DNA of 64,000 nucleotides from Rhodothermus marinus (GTDB lineage Bacteria; Bacteroidota; Rhodothermia; Rhodothermales; Rhodothermaceae). The stretch is from contig NZ_AP019797.1 in NCBI RefSeq assembly GCF_009936275.1, forward strand, positions 3,331,890 through 3,395,889. Reading direction: 5' to 3'. Below, in pieces: positions 44,053 to 54,706 of this stretch. The translations under genes were made by a program, and so were the position numbers. The notes under the pieces were generated by a model. That model had not been told where the DNA came from and did no database searches. It saw nothing but the letters and a program-made list of their open reading frames with translations. Positions within the stretch are counted from its first letter, which is position 1, and each line of letters begins with the position of its first letter.

Positions 44053-46626
44053 ATGGAAGCCGTATCCATCACCTGCTGGACGCCGACGGCGGAGGCGCCG
44101 CTTCCGGCGGAGCTGGCCGAACGGCTGCCGCCGGAGGCCCGGCGCTGGATCGAAGCGGTGCGTGAGAACCCGCCTCAGGCCCCCCTGGCCCATCCGTTCG
44201 ACACGGCCACCGGTCCGCTGCTGCTGCTCGCCCTTCCCTACCCTTCGGAGCCGCCGCTGCTGATAGCCGCGCTGGACCTGCGCACGATTTTCCCGGAAAC
44301 GGACACATTTTTCCGCACGCTCGTGCAGAGCCTGCGGGCCGTGCTCTGGGAAGCCGATGCACACACGTTTCGCTTCACCTACGTGAGCCCTCAAGCCGAG
44401 GAGCTGCTGGGCTATCCGGTCCATCGCTGGCTGGAGGAGCCGGACTTCTGGGCCGCCCACATCCATCCGGAAGACCGCGACCGGGCCGTCGCCTACTGCC
44501 GCGAAACGACCGACCGGGGCAAGGACCACGACTTCACCTACCGGATGATCCGTGCCGACGGCCAGGTGATCTGGGTGCGCGACATCGTCACCGTGGTGCC
44601 GGACGAGCAGGGGCGCCCGCACCGCCTGCGCGGCCTGCTGCTGGACGTCACCGAGGAGCAGGAAACACGTCGGGAGCTGGAAGTCTTCCGGCAACGCTAC
44701 CAGGACCTGATCTCGAATAACCCCATCGCCACCGGGGTTTACTGCCGCGGCCAGGTGGTCTACGCCAACCCGTCCATGGCCCGGCTGTTCGGCGCGGAGC
44801 GGCCGGAAGACCTGCTGGGCAAGACCGCCGCCGATCTGATCCACCCCAGCAACCTGGAGGCCGCGCTGGAAAACGTCCGCAAAGTCGTCGAGCGGCGCGA
44901 GTCCGTCTCCTACGGTCGCGGACGCATTCAGCGGCTGGACGGCCGCTCAGCCATCGTGGACTTCCGCGGCGTGCCTATCACCTGGGAGGGCGAGCCGGCC
45001 GTGCTGTTTTTCATGTGGGACGTCAGTGAACAGCTCCACACGGCCCGCCGCCTGGCCGAACGCGAAGCCCAGTATCAGGCGCTCTTTGAAAACGCCCCGG
45101 CCCCCATGTACGTGCGGCGCGACCGGCAATTTCTGCTGGTCAACCCGGCCTTTGTGCGACTTACAGGCTATTCGGCCGAGGAGCTGACCGCACCCGGATT
45201 CGACGCAATGCGCCTGGTGGCGCCTCAGAGCCTCCCCGTCGTTCAGGAACGCCTGGCCCGGCGGCGTCAGGGCCTTCCTGTAGCTCCGCGCTATGAACTA
45301 TGGATCCGACGCAAAGACGGGAAGGAAATCCTCGTCGAGGCCATCTCCATCAACATCCGCTGGGAAGGCGAGCCTGCTGTACTGGGCTTCTTCCGGGACC
45401 TGAGTGCTCAGCGCGAGGCGGAGGCTTACCTGAAGCAGGCCCGCAAGCAGGCCGAGGAGGCCAGCCAGCTCAAAAGCCGCTTCCTGGAGCTGATGACGCA
45501 TGAGATCCGCACGCCGCTCAGCACCATCCTCGGCTATGCGGATCTGCTTCGAGAAGAACTGGCCGATAAGATTCCGCCGGAGCTGCTGGAGTTCGTCGAC
45601 GTCATCCGCGACAGCGGCCGCCGACTGCTGGGCATGCTCTCCGATGTGCTGGACCTGAGCCTGCTCGAAACGCAACGTCGCCGACTGGAAGCCGAAGCGG
45701 TCGATCTGAACGATCTGGCGCGCCGCTTAGCGGCCGACTTTGCCCCGATGGCCCGGGAGAAAGGCCTCCGGTGGGAAACAGTGTGCCCCGAACAGCCCGT
45801 ACGCGTCGTGGCCGACAGCGAGATGCTGTACCGGGCGCTGGCCAACATCGTGCACAATGCCGTCAAGTTCACCGAAAACGGTACGGTGCGGCTGCGCGTC
45901 GGCCGGAGCGACCGGGAAGGCTGGATCCAGGTGATCGACACCGGCCCCGGTATGGATCCGGCGTTTGCCCGCACCGGCCTGTTCGAGCCCTTCCGCCAGG
46001 AGTCCGAAGGCACGGCGCGTCGCCACGAGGGAGCCGGGCTGGGCATGGCCGTTGCCCGCCGTTTCGTCGAAGCCATGCACGGCCGCATCGAAGTGGACAC
46101 GGCGCCCGGACGGGGCACCACCGTGACGGTATATCTGCCGCTACTCACAGCGCAATCCGCTTCCACGTCTTCGGCCCTGCATCCGGAAGCCCGCGAGCTG
46201 CGCCGTCTGCAGCAACGCCTTCAAGAGCGTCATCCGCGCATCCTGATCGTCGAAGACAATCCGGAAAACGCCCGCTTTCTGGAGCTGGCGCTGCAGGACG
46301 TGGCCGAGGTGACGGTGGCCACCGACGCCCACCGGGCACTGGAGCTGATCGATGCCGGCCTGCTGCAGGGCCAGACGTTCGACCTGATTCTGCTGGATCT
46401 GAACCTGCCCGGCGACTTCAACGGCCAGGCACTCCTCCACGAAATCCGTCGGCGGTCGGCCTACCACCACGTCCCGATTGTCGCCCAGACCGCCTACGCC
46501 GAACCCTTCCGTCCGGAAGACTTCCTGGCCGAAGGGTTCGACGGCTTTCTGATCAAACCCATCGACCGCCTCACGCTCTACCGCGAACTGGACCGCCTGC
46601 TGACCCGGCAACCGACACCCTCCTGA
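44053..46626 (+). CDS. Hybrid histidine kinase (3 PAS, HisKA, HATPase, receiver)
   Basis: The protein has 857 residues and no membrane segment, so it is a cytoplasmic sensor. Three PAS domains (~85-205, ~215-330, ~337-455; for example [20 protein letters not shown] and [17 protein letters not shown]) are followed by HisKA with phospho-acceptor His483 ([16 protein letters not shown]). The HATPase domain has N-box [15 protein letters not shown] and G-boxes DTGPGMDP and [14 protein letters not shown]-terminal receiver domain has phospho-acceptor Asp782 ([10 protein letters not shown]). The signal is unknown. A second kinase gene follows after 1 bp. Confidence 0.93.
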   Translation: MEAVSITCWTPTAEAPLPAELAERLPPEARRWIEAVRENPPQAPLAHPFDTATGPLLLLALPYPSEPPLLIAALDLRTIFPETDTFFRTLVQSLRAVLWEADAHTFRFTYVSPQAEELLGYPVHRWLEEPDFWAAHIHPEDRDRAVAYCRETTDRGKDHDFTYRMIRADGQVIWVRDIVTVVPDEQGRPHRLRGLLLDVTEEQETRRELEVFRQRYQDLISNNPIATGVYCRGQVVYANPSMARLFGAERPEDLLGKTAADLIHPSNLEAALENVRKVVERRESVSYGRGRIQRLDGRSAIVDFRGVPITWEGEPAVLFFMWDVSEQLHTARRLAEREAQYQALFENAPAPMYVRRDRQFLLVNPAFVRLTGYSAEELTAPGFDAMRLVAPQSLPVVQERLARRRQGLPVAPRYELWIRRKDGKEILVEAISINIRWEGEPAVLGFFRDLSAQREAEAYLKQARKQAEEASQLKSRFLELMTHEIRTPLSTILGYADLLREELADKIPPELLEFVDVIRDSGRRLLGMLSDVLDLSLLETQRRRLEAEAVDLNDLARRLAADFAPMAREKGLRWETVCPEQPVRVVADSEMLYRALANIVHNAVKFTENGTVRLRVGRSDREGWIQVIDTGPGMDPAFARTGLFEPFRQESEGTARRHEGAGLGMAVARRFVEAMHGRIEVDTAPGRGTTVTVYLPLLTAQSASTSSALHPEARELRRLQQRLQERHPRILIVEDNPENARFLELALQDVAEVTVATDAHRALELIDAGLLQGQTFDLILLDLNLPGDFNGQALLHEIRRRSAYHHVPIVAQTAYAEPFRPEDFLAEGFDGFLIKPIDRLTLYRELDRLLTRQPTPS

Positions 46627-46627
46627 C

Positions 46628-48961
46628 ATGCCCGCCCCCACCGAACCACTGCCGGACATTTACCGCATCCTTTTCGAGCAGGCCAACGATGCCATCTTTC
46701 TGGCCGACGTCGAAACCGGCTGCCTGCTCGACGCCAACCCGCGTGCCTGCGAACTGATCGGCCGCACGCGGGATGAAATCCGGGGCATGCACCACCTGGA
46801 ACTGCACCCCCGTGAAGAACGCGAACGCTACCGGGCCATCTTTCAGCGTCACGCCGAGGCCGGCCAGGCCATCGAAGACGTCGAGGTGGTACACAGCGAC
46901 GGCACGCGCATCCCCGTCGAGATCAGCGCTTCCCGCGTCGTGCTCAACGGACGTCCGGCACTGATCGGCATCTTCCGCGACCTGCGCCCGCGCCGCGAGC
47001 TGGAGCAAAAGCTGAACGAAGCGGAAAGCCACTACCGCATCCTGGCCGAGCAGAACCTGATCGGCGTGTACCTGGTCCAGGACGGTCGCTTCGTCTATGT
47101 CAATCAGTACATTGCCGATTTTCTGGGCTACGAGCGCCCCGAGGACCTGATCGGCCGGTCCCTGGTCGAGTTGGTTCACCCCGAAGACCTTCCTACGGTA
47201 ACGGCAAATATTCAGAAGCGGCTTTCGGGTGAAATTCGCACGGTCCATTACAGTCTTCGAGGCTTTCACCGACAAGGATACCTGGTGGAAGTAGAGGTGA
47301 TCGGCTCGGCCACCACCTACCGGGGACGCCCGGCCGTGCTCGGCGTCATGCTCCACACGAGCGAGGCCCGGCGTCAGGCCCGCTTCTACGAGACCGAAAG
47401 CCGCATCCTGCAGGACCTGCTCCGGGGCGCTCCCCAGGAGGCCCTGCTCGACGCGCTGTGCACCGCCATCGAAACGCGCCTGCCCGACGGCATCTGCACG
47501 ATCCTGTTGCTCTCCAAAGACCGCCTTTACCGAGGCGCCTCGCACATGCCGCCGGAGTACGACGCACTGATCGAAGGACTGGAAATCGGCCCCGAAGTCG
47601 GCTCCTGCGGCACGGCGCCCTTCACGAAGCAGCCGGTCTGGGTAAGCGACGTCTTTTCCGATCCCCGCTGGGCCGCCTACCGGGAGCTGGCCGAACGGTT
47701 CAACTTCCGCGCCTGCTGGTCCTATCCCATCCAGAATGCCCGCGGCGAGGTGCTGGGAACGTTCGCCGTGTACTTCCCCAAGGAGCGAACACCGGAGCCG
47801 TCCGAGAAGGAAGTGCTGGCCCACGGCGCCTCGCTGGCCACGCTCATCCTGGAGACCCACCGCCTGCAGACCGAGAACGCCCGCCTGGCCGAGGTGGCCC
47901 GCCAGACTTCTTCGGGCGTGCTCATCACCGACTCCGAGCGCCGCGTGCTGTGGCTCAACGAAGGCTTCACGCGCCTGACCGGTTACACGCTGGCCGACGT
48001 CTACGGACGACGCCCGCCGGAATTTCTGGCCGGAGAGCGGACGGATCGCAACACGCTGGAAGGGATCGGAGAGCGCCTGCGCGAGGGGCTGCCGGTCCAC
48101 ACCCGGATCTACTTCTACCGCAAAGACGGCACGGGCTTCTGGGACGAACTGCGCATCGAGCCGCTCCGGGACGAGCAGGGCCGCCTGATCGGCTTTATGG
48201 GCCTCAACCACGACATCACCGCGCTGGTCGAATACGAGCAGGAGCTGGAGCGCGCCCGCGCCGAGGCCGAAACGGCTGCCCGCCTGAAGGCCGCCTTCCT
48301 GGCCAACATGAGCCATGAGATCCGCACGCCGCTCAACAGCATCCTGGGCTTCGCGGAGCTGCTCGACGAACAGCTCGCCGCCAACGGCCTGGAGCCTCTG
48401 CGGGAATTCACGGGCATCATCCAGCGCTCGGGCCGCCGCCTGCTCCGCCTGATCAACGATATTCTGGAGCTGAGCCGGCTGGAAGCCGACCGACTCGTGC
48501 TGCAGACCGAACCCTGTGCGCTGCACACGATCGTCGAAGAAGCCGTAGCCGAACTCCAGCCACAGGCCGCCCAGAAAGGGCTGGCGCTTGTCGTACGCGC
48601 CGAACAGGTCTCCCCGGTGCTGGGCGATCCCCGACGGCTCCACCAGATCGTGACCAACCTGGTCGCCAACGCCATCAAGTACACCGAACAGGGCGAAGTG
48701 CGGATCGAACTGCACGAAACAACGAAAGACGAAGCCCGACAGGTCGTGCTGCGCGTGACGGACACCGGCCCCGGCATCGACCCCGACTTCCTGCCGCATC
48801 TGTTCGAGCCGTTCCAGCGGGCGCCGTCCGAAAACGACCGGAGCGAAGGAAGCGGACTCGGCCTGGCCATCACGAAGCGGCTCGTCGAGCAGATGAGCGG
48901 CCGGATCACGGTGGAATCTGCGCCGGGCAAAGGCACAACCTTCACCGTGACGTTTCCGGCG

Positions 48962-48985
<24 letters not shown>
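46628..48985 (+). CDS. PAS/GAF-domain histidine kinase
   Basis: The protein has 785 residues and no membrane segment. Two PAS domains (~10-125 and ~130-245; IFLADVETGCLLDANPRACEL, FVYVNQYIADFLGYERPEDL) come first. A GAF domain follows (~255-420; SKDRLYRGASHMPPEYDALI, SCGTAPFTKQPVWVSDVF), then a third PAS (~430-545; WLNEGFTRLTGYTLADVYG). HisKA carries His563 (NMSHEIRTPLNSILGFAELL), and the HATPase has TNLVANAIKYTEQG and GSGLGLAITKRLVEQ. It has no receiver domain. With the hybrid kinase 1 bp upstream it probably forms one signalling unit. The 3' end overlaps mnmE by 24 bp. Confidence 0.93.
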
Positions 48986-50353
<1,368 letters not shown>

Positions 50354-50368
50354 CCCACGCCTGCTACG

Positions 50369-52192
50369 TTATCGACGGGTTCGGGCTTTCTTCTTGCGCC
50401 GGGCTTCGGCCGCCTTACGCGCCGCCTTCTGCGCGGCCCGGCGATCTCCCTGCCCGTCCACCGCCGCCTTCGCTTTTTCTCTCTCCAGCGAACGATTGAT
50501 CCAGAACTGCTGAATCGCCGAGAAGATGTTGTAGCAGAGGTAGTAGAGGTTGAGCGCCGAAGACAGCCGGTTGAAAATCGCGAAGATGAAGACCGGGAAG
50601 ACGTAGGTCAGGATCTTCGTCTGCGGGTTCGAGGGCGTCGAAGCGGACTGAATGCGCATCTGGATGATCATGGAAAGGCCCATCAGCAGCGTGAAGCCCG
50701 CCACGAAGTCGCCGTAGAGCGGAATCTTGAACGGAAGGTGCAGGATGGGATCCGGTGCCGAAAGGTCCTTCGCCCAGAGGAAGGCCTGCTGGCGCACGAT
50801 GAGCGACTGCTGGAAGTACTGCCAGAGCGCGATCAGCACGGGCCACTGCAGCAGCATCGGGAGGCATCCGCCCAGCGGATTGATTTTCTTCTCCCGATAG
50901 AGCTTCATCATGGCCTCCTGCTGCTTCTGGGGATTGTCCGCGTACTTTTCGCGGATGGCCTCCAGCTCGGGCTGCAGCTCCCGCATCTTTGCCATGTTGC
51001 GGAACGAAGCCCGCGTGAGCGGATAGAGCGCGATCTTGACCAGCAGCGCGAAGACGATGATGGCCAGCCCGTAGTTGCCCAGCAGGCGCCCCAGCAGCGT
51101 GAAGAGCGGAATGAAGACGAACTTGGCCAGCGGCCGGGTCATCCACTCGAAGGCGTCCCAGCCGTAATCGACCATGTCGTAGAGCCCCAGGTCGTAGCGG
51201 GCCAGGCGGAAGTATTCCATGGGACCCAGATAGAGCCGGAATTCATCCACCTGCCCGTCTTCGGGCCGGGGCATCAGGAGCCGGGCGGCATAGTCCTCCC
51301 AGTACGAAGGATCTTCGGGTTCGCCCAGCCGTTCGCCGACCAGTTCGGCCCCCCGGGTCTCGCCGGAGGGAATCATTACGGCCGTGAAGAACTTGTTCTT
51401 GACGGCCACCCAGTCGACCTGTCCAGCCAGGCGCTTTTCCTCGGTGCGGTGCCGGTCGAGCGTGATCTTTTCCAGCTCGCCGCCGCTGCGGGCAAAGGCG
51501 CCGCTGTGCCGGGCCTCGTCGTCACGGTCGCGCTCGGCGAACGGCACGCCACCGTTCCAGACCAGCTCGTAGCCTTCGATGGTGCTGAAGGTGGCCGCGC
51601 CCTCCTGCTCAACGCGAAGCCGGACCTCGTAGTCGCCTGGAAGGAACGTGTAAACCTGGCGAATGCGGCCGTCGCCGACGGGCACCTCGAAGGCCACCTC
51701 GACCGGCTCGTCGGCCACGCGGATCGTGTCGGCCGTCGTGGCCGTCCGGAAGTACAGCGCGCGCGTGTCGACCAGGTGGTTGGTCGGTGTGGTGAAGACC
51801 AGACTCAGCGCGCCCGGTTTGGTGGTATCGACGAGCTGGACGGGCGTCTCGAAGTCGTACTGTTTGTATTTCTTGAGCTTCAGCGAGACCAGCGTGGCCC
51901 CTTTCGTGGAAAGCCGCGCCTCGTAGAGATCGGTTTCGATCGTGATGGTGCGGGCCCGGCCGTTGCGGGCGGCGGCCAGCAGCGTGTCGCTCAGGGGACC
52001 GGCCAGCAGTGGCGCCCCGGGGCTGGCCGGGGTCTCTTCGGGAACGGGCGTTTCCTGCGCGGCGGTGTCTTCCTGCTGGAGCGAGTCGCGCGCGGCCGTC
52101 GTCAGCGGTGGCGGCGGTGGGGCCAGCCACCACAGCCAGACGAACATGATCAGCGCGGTCAGAATCGTGGCGATGACAACGTTGCGGTCCAC
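50369..52192 (-). CDS. yidC: Membrane protein insertase YidC
   Basis: The protein has 607 residues. The N-terminal helix (VVIATILTALIMFVWLWWLA) is followed by a ~330-residue periplasmic beta domain of the Gram-negative type. The five-helix insertase core is in the C-terminal half (YGLAIIVFALLVKIALYPLT with its conserved basic residue, PLGGCLPMLLQWPVLIALWQ, and FVAGFTLLMGLSMIIQMRIQ). A basic C-terminal tail (RRKKKARTRR) is typical. It inserts membrane proteins alone or with SecYEG. Confidence 0.97.
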   Translation of the reverse strand: MDRNVVIATILTALIMFVWLWWLAPPPPPLTTAARDSLQQEDTAAQETPVPEETPASPGAPLLAGPLSDTLLAAARNGRARTITIETDLYEARLSTKGATLVSLKLKKYKQYDFETPVQLVDTTKPGALSLVFTTPTNHLVDTRALYFRTATTADTIRVADEPVEVAFEVPVGDGRIRQVYTFLPGDYEVRLRVEQEGAATFSTIEGYELVWNGGVPFAERDRDDEARHSGAFARSGGELEKITLDRHRTEEKRLAGQVDWVAVKNKFFTAVMIPSGETRGAELVGERLGEPEDPSYWEDYAARLLMPRPEDGQVDEFRLYLGPMEYFRLARYDLGLYDMVDYGWDAFEWMTRPLAKFVFIPLFTLLGRLLGNYGLAIIVFALLVKIALYPLTRASFRNMAKMRELQPELEAIREKYADNPQKQQEAMMKLYREKKINPLGGCLPMLLQWPVLIALWQYFQQSLIVRQQAFLWAKDLSAPDPILHLPFKIPLYGDFVAGFTLLMGLSMIIQMRIQSASTPSNPQTKILTYVFPVFIFAIFNRLSSALNLYYLCYNIFSAIQQFWINRSLEREKAKAAVDGQGDRRAAQKAARKAAEARRKKKARTRR

Positions 52193-52267
52193 GGCAGGGC
52201 CTTCTTCTGGCTCGGCAATTCAAACGGAGCAGGATACGGAGCGGATGACCCGCTGTTCCGTCTCCGC

Positions 52268-52729
52268 TCAGGCTTCAAGTAGCGTGTTTTTAAGCTGTTC
52301 CGTCAGACGCCGGAGCGCCTCGGGCAGGTCACGGCGAATGCACTCGCGGGCGACGGCCGGATCGGCCCGGTAAAGGATCATCAGCGTGAGCGTGTCGGGC
52401 CGATTCCGGAACAGTTCCACCAGGGGATGCTGATGCAGGCGGTAGGTTTCGCGGAGCAGGCGGCGAATGCGGTTGCGCACCACGGCGCGCCGAGCCTGGC
52501 GTCCGGCCGAAAAGCCCACCTGCACCGGCACGTCGGCGCCCACTTCGCTGCGCGGCACCACGCGATAGAGCAGCCGCACGCACCCCCTGGCGATGGTGCC
52601 GACGTCGGTCCGCGAGCGGTCGAATAACGGACGAATCAGGCGCTGACGCCGCAACCGAAAGGCGCGCGGCAACCGGTTTGTGCCCCGCGGACCACCCCCG
52701 GATGGTGCCTGCTCCTGCGACGTCGTCAC
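52268..52729 (-). CDS. rnpA: Ribonuclease P protein component
   Basis: The protein has 153 residues. The RNR signature is visible as ARRAVVRNRIRRLLRETYRL, with the upstream FSAGRQARRA. It is the protein cofactor that helps RNase P RNA mature tRNA 5' ends. The N-terminal ~20 residues (QEQAPSGGGPRGTNRLPRAF) are a longer leader than usual, so an internal start is possible. It lies 13 bp after rpmH. There is no yidD between it and yidC. Confidence 0.94.
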   Translation of the reverse strand: MTTSQEQAPSGGGPRGTNRLPRAFRLRRQRLIRPLFDRSRTDVGTIARGCVRLLYRVVPRSEVGADVPVQVGFSAGRQARRAVVRNRIRRLLRETYRLHQHPLVELFRNRPDTLTLMILYRADPAVARECIRRDLPEALRRLTEQLKNTLLEA

Positions 52730-52742
52730 CCTGAAGACGGGT

Positions 52743-52901
52743 TCACTTGCCCGACATCCGGTCGCTGACGGTCAGGCTCTTGCGGCCTTTTTTGCGGCGG
52801 CGGGCCAGAATCTTGCGGCCGTCCTTCGTTTTCATCCGGGCCCGGAAGCCGTGCGTGTTCAGACGCTTGCGACGGCTCGGCTGATACGTACGCTTGGGCA
52901 T
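52743..52901 (-). CDS. rpmH: 50S ribosomal protein L34
   Basis: A 52-residue ORF on the minus strand, starting [19 protein letters not shown] and continuing with [20 protein letters not shown], the L34 signature. It begins at the ATG at 52901 and ends with TGA at 52743-52745. It is slightly longer than the usual 44-46 residues because of a short C-terminal extension ([11 protein letters not shown]). The order rpmH-rnpA-yidC-mnmE is standard. Confidence 0.97.
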   Translation of the reverse strand: MPKRTYQPSRRKRLNTHGFRARMKTKDGRKILARRRKKGRKSLTVSDRMSGK

Positions 52902-53057
52902 GGCGTGTTCGGGTCTATTTCGGAAAGCCTTTTTCGCTCGAAAACGGCTGCTGAAACGCCCGCCCGGCGGTCAGGTTGCCTGGAACCTGCGGACGGGATC
53001 AGGCGATAGAAGGACCTGGAATTTACAATGCACCGGCAACGCGCGGCACGGGTCCTC

Positions 53058-53087
53058 TTGACATTCACCGAAAACCTGCAGTAAACT
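53058..53087 (+). promoter_or_regulatory. Promoter for the tRNA genes
   Basis: TTGACA (53058-53063), an 18-nt spacer and TAAACT (53082-53087), 39 bp before the tRNA-Gly gene. It can also be read as TTG-N21-TAAACTTA, a weak Bacteroidota-type variant. Confidence 0.55.
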
Positions 53088-53126
53088 TAATGTTGCCCGT
53101 GCCCGGAAAGGGCCGGTGACGAACGA

Positions 53127-53199
53127 GCGGAAGTAGCTCAGTTGGTAGAGCATCAGCTTCCCAAGCTGAGGGTCGCGGGTTCGAGTCCCGTCTTCCGCT
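53127..53199 (+). tRNA. tRNA-Gly (anticodon CCC)
   Basis: A 73-nt cloverleaf. The acceptor GCGGAAG pairs with CTTCCGC. The D-arm is GCTCAGTTGGTAGAGC. The anticodon stem-loop TCAGC-TTCCCAA-GCTGA gives CCC. The T-arm is GCGGGTTCGAGTCCCGT. CCA is not encoded in place (CCCA follows the discriminator). Confidence 0.95.
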
Positions 53200-53213
53200 C
53201 CCACGCAAAGGTG

Positions 53214-53255
53214 GCGATTGCCCCCCGAATGCCGGGCGCGGCAATCGCTTTTTTT
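53214..53255 (+). terminator. Rho-independent terminator after tRNA-Gly
   Basis: GCGATTGCC (53214-53222) pairs with GGCAATCGC (53240-53248), and seven T follow directly. It ends the tRNA-Gly transcript or attenuates the run into tRNA-Val. Confidence 0.85.
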
Positions 53256-53266
53256 CGTGGACACGC

Positions 53267-53340
53267 GGGCGGTTAGCTCAGCTGGTTAGAGCGCCTGCCT
53301 TACAAGCAGGAGGTCAGTGGTTCGAGTCCACTACCGCCCA
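53267..53340 (+). tRNA. tRNA-Val (anticodon TAC)
   Basis: A 74-nt cloverleaf. The acceptor GGGCGGT pairs with ACCGCCC. The D-arm is GCTCAGCTGGTTAGAGC. The anticodon stem-loop CCTGC-CTTACAA-GCAGG gives TAC. The T-arm is GTGGTTCGAGTCCAC. CCA is not encoded. Confidence 0.95.
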
Positions 53341-53369
53341 CGTTCGGTTCATGGCGCCCTCCTGCGTTT

Positions 53370-53396
53370 GCCCGTGCTCCGGCACGGGCTTTTTTT
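53370..53396 (+). terminator. Rho-independent terminator after tRNA-Val
   Basis: GCCCGTGC / GCACGGGC, an 8-bp perfect stem with a TCCG tetraloop and seven T. Confidence 0.92.
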
Positions 53397-53452
53397 GTTG
53401 CCGCAAAGCTTTTGTTGCTGCAAAGCACCCGGCCACTTTTTCTGACAGGTCA

Positions 53453-53480
53453 TTACAACCGCGTTACAAGATCGTTACAA
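53453..53480 (+). promoter_or_regulatory. Triple TTACAA direct repeat, possible activator site
   Basis: TTACAA occurs at 53453, 53464 and 53475, an exact 11-bp period, and the last two copies share CGTTACAA. One-helical-turn spacing is typical of OmpR/PhoP-type response-regulator sites. It lies about 30 bp upstream of the candidate -33 element of the interrupted cox promoter. Confidence 0.4.
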
Positions 53481-53509
53481 TTCTAACCGGTTCACCTTTT
53501 CATCATCTG

Positions 53510-53512
53510 TTG
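53510..53512 (+). promoter_or_regulatory. Stranded -33 TTG of the predicted cox promoter
   Basis: TTG directly before the left target duplication. If the IS and one duplication copy are removed, it lies 21 nt before TATTTTTG (54650-54657), the spacing of a Bacteroidota promoter. Confidence 0.4.
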
Positions 53513-53520
53513 CAACAGCA
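53513..53520 (+). repeat. Target-site duplication, left copy
   Basis: CAACAGCA, repeated exactly at 54629-54636 at the other end of the IS. Confidence 0.9.
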
Positions 53521-54628
53521 GGTAGTCACTCCCTCTTGTATTGATAATGTCTGAAACTCAGGAATTCTTCCCAACTCCAAACATGCTCAGCCAGGCCAAT
53601 CGCCATAGCTGGCGTGCGGGGTCGATAGCGCCGCCCGCCCGGCAAGCCTCCAACGCGCTCTCGCAACGCCCGATGCGGACGCATCCAGTTGTGCTCGAAC
53701 AAACAGAGCCGCACCAGCGCATCCCAAGTCGTCGGCTGCTTCGCAAAAGCATGGGTTTTGCGCGTCAAGGCGTTGAGCCGATCTCGCAACACCCCGTTGA
53801 GGCGTTCCACGTGCACACAGTAGGGACAGGCGACCGGCTCCCCCACGACCGGGCGCACTTCCACCCCAACGACGCGCCCACCCACCCGTTGCTTGACCGC
53901 TTGCGTCAAGCGCACATCCTGCCGCAGCACCAGGGGCGGACGCCCCCGCTTGCCGCTCCGTTGCGGGTCACGATACACCCGCCGGACGGCCTTTTCGTAG
54001 GCCTTCCGGCCATCACTGACCCAACACACACCGGCCTGCCCCCGAGTGCGCTCACGGCTCAGACGGACCACTTCCGGCGCCAGTGCATCCTCGGTCGGCC
54101 CAAAGGCCCAGGCCACCACAAAGCGGCTGGCCCGCTCCTGGCTTATGCATCCCCAGCGCGGGCCCACCCCGTCCGGCGTGCCTGTCCTGCTTCTAAGCGC
54201 GCCCCGCTTTTTTTAACAAATGACCAGAAGGCGTCCACTTCCAGCTGGCTCAGTTGGAGCTCGCGCACCAGGGCCTGGGTGATGGCCTCCGCATGGTCGG
54301 CCGCCCGCCGCAGCCAGCGGCCGATCGTCTCGTACTTGTGGCCGGTGATCTCCTCGGCGGCGCTCAAACTCCCTCGCCGCATGACGAGGAGCAGGGCACG
54401 GGCCACTTCGGCCGGTGGGGTGCGCAGGCGGTACAAGGGCGTGCCGAAGGTGGGGCCGAAGGAACGCCCGCAGCCGCGACACACCCAGCGCTGGCGCCCG
54501 TCTTTGCGGCCGTTACGCACCGTGTGCTTGTGGCCACAATGGGGACAGGGGGGATTGTTCGGGGATGGTCTTCTCGCCATAGTTCACCTCCTGCCCCATT
54601 ATAATCAACACCATAAAGAGTGACAACC
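53521..54628 (-). mobile_element. Intact IS1-family insertion sequence (1108 bp)
   Basis: Both ends carry a matching terminal inverted repeat: GGTAGTCACTC at the left and GGTTGTCACTC (read from the right), then weaker similarity for ~20 bp more. The element is flanked by an 8-bp target duplication, CAACAGCA. It contains one transposase gene in two overlapping frames on the minus strand, whose stop lies inside the left inverted repeat, as in IS1. Structure and duplication are intact, so the insertion looks recent. It lies between the tRNA-Val terminator and coxM. Confidence 0.9.
53526..54580 (-). CDS. IS1-family transposase made by -1 frameshift (InsA/InsB type)
   Basis: Frame 1 (54580-54143, 145 residues) has a zinc-ribbon (CPHCGHKHTVRNGRKDGRQR, then CRGC), a helix-turn-helix, and the first catalytic Asp in LEVDAFWSFVKK. 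Frame 2 (open through the frame-1 end down to 53526) has the second Asp in WVSDGRKAYEKAV and the Glu helix VERLNGVLRDRLN...RKTHAFAK, typical of IS1 InsB. Frame 1 hits a run of seven A (54214-54208, minus strand). A -1 step there joins FVKKK to RGALRSRTG... and restores the DDE protein of about 350 residues. This parallels the A-run frameshift of IS1. Confidence 0.85.
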
Positions 54629-54636
54629 CAACAGCA
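54629..54636 (+). repeat. Target-site duplication, right copy
   Basis: CAACAGCA, identical to 53513-53520. Confidence 0.9.
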
Positions 54637-54649
54637 AGACTCAACCTAT

Positions 54650-54657
54650 TATTTTTG
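54650..54657 (+). promoter_or_regulatory. Candidate -7 element of the cox promoter
   Basis: TATTTTTG is a perfect TAnnTTTG match, 49 bp before the coxM ATG. In the present sequence no TTG is found at the right distance, because the IS end occupies that position. Confidence 0.45.
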
Positions 54658-54706
54658 ATTCCTTGAAGGAAGCTTCAACATCTGTGTTCATCAGCTGGGA
54701 GATGTC

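Noticed and set aside
43894-44844. Upstream extension of the mnmG frame
   Set aside because: The GGGHAGAEA flavin site begins right after the ATG at 43893; the extension runs antisense through the kinase gene.
46571-48799. 742-residue ORF antisense to the second kinase
   Set aside because: Shadow ORF; the sense strand has complete PAS, GAF, HisKA and HATPase motifs.
53058-53087. Possible CRISPR leader or array near the tRNA genes
   Set aside because: No direct repeats of 25-40 bp with regular spacers occur here or elsewhere in the window.
52902-53126. Possible oriC upstream of rpmH
   Set aside because: No TTATNCACA-type DnaA boxes or AT-rich unwinding region were seen in this gap.
53014-53264. 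97-residue ORF antisense to tRNA-Gly, with text GAEDGTRTRDPQLGK
   Set aside because: Well-known artefact produced by translating the reverse complement of a tRNA; no coding support.
54618-54652. Hybrid promoter made from the IS right end (GTGACA) and TATTAT
   Set aside because: The spacer would be 21 nt or more, too long for a sigma70-type promoter, and no TTG sits at the Bacteroidota spacing.
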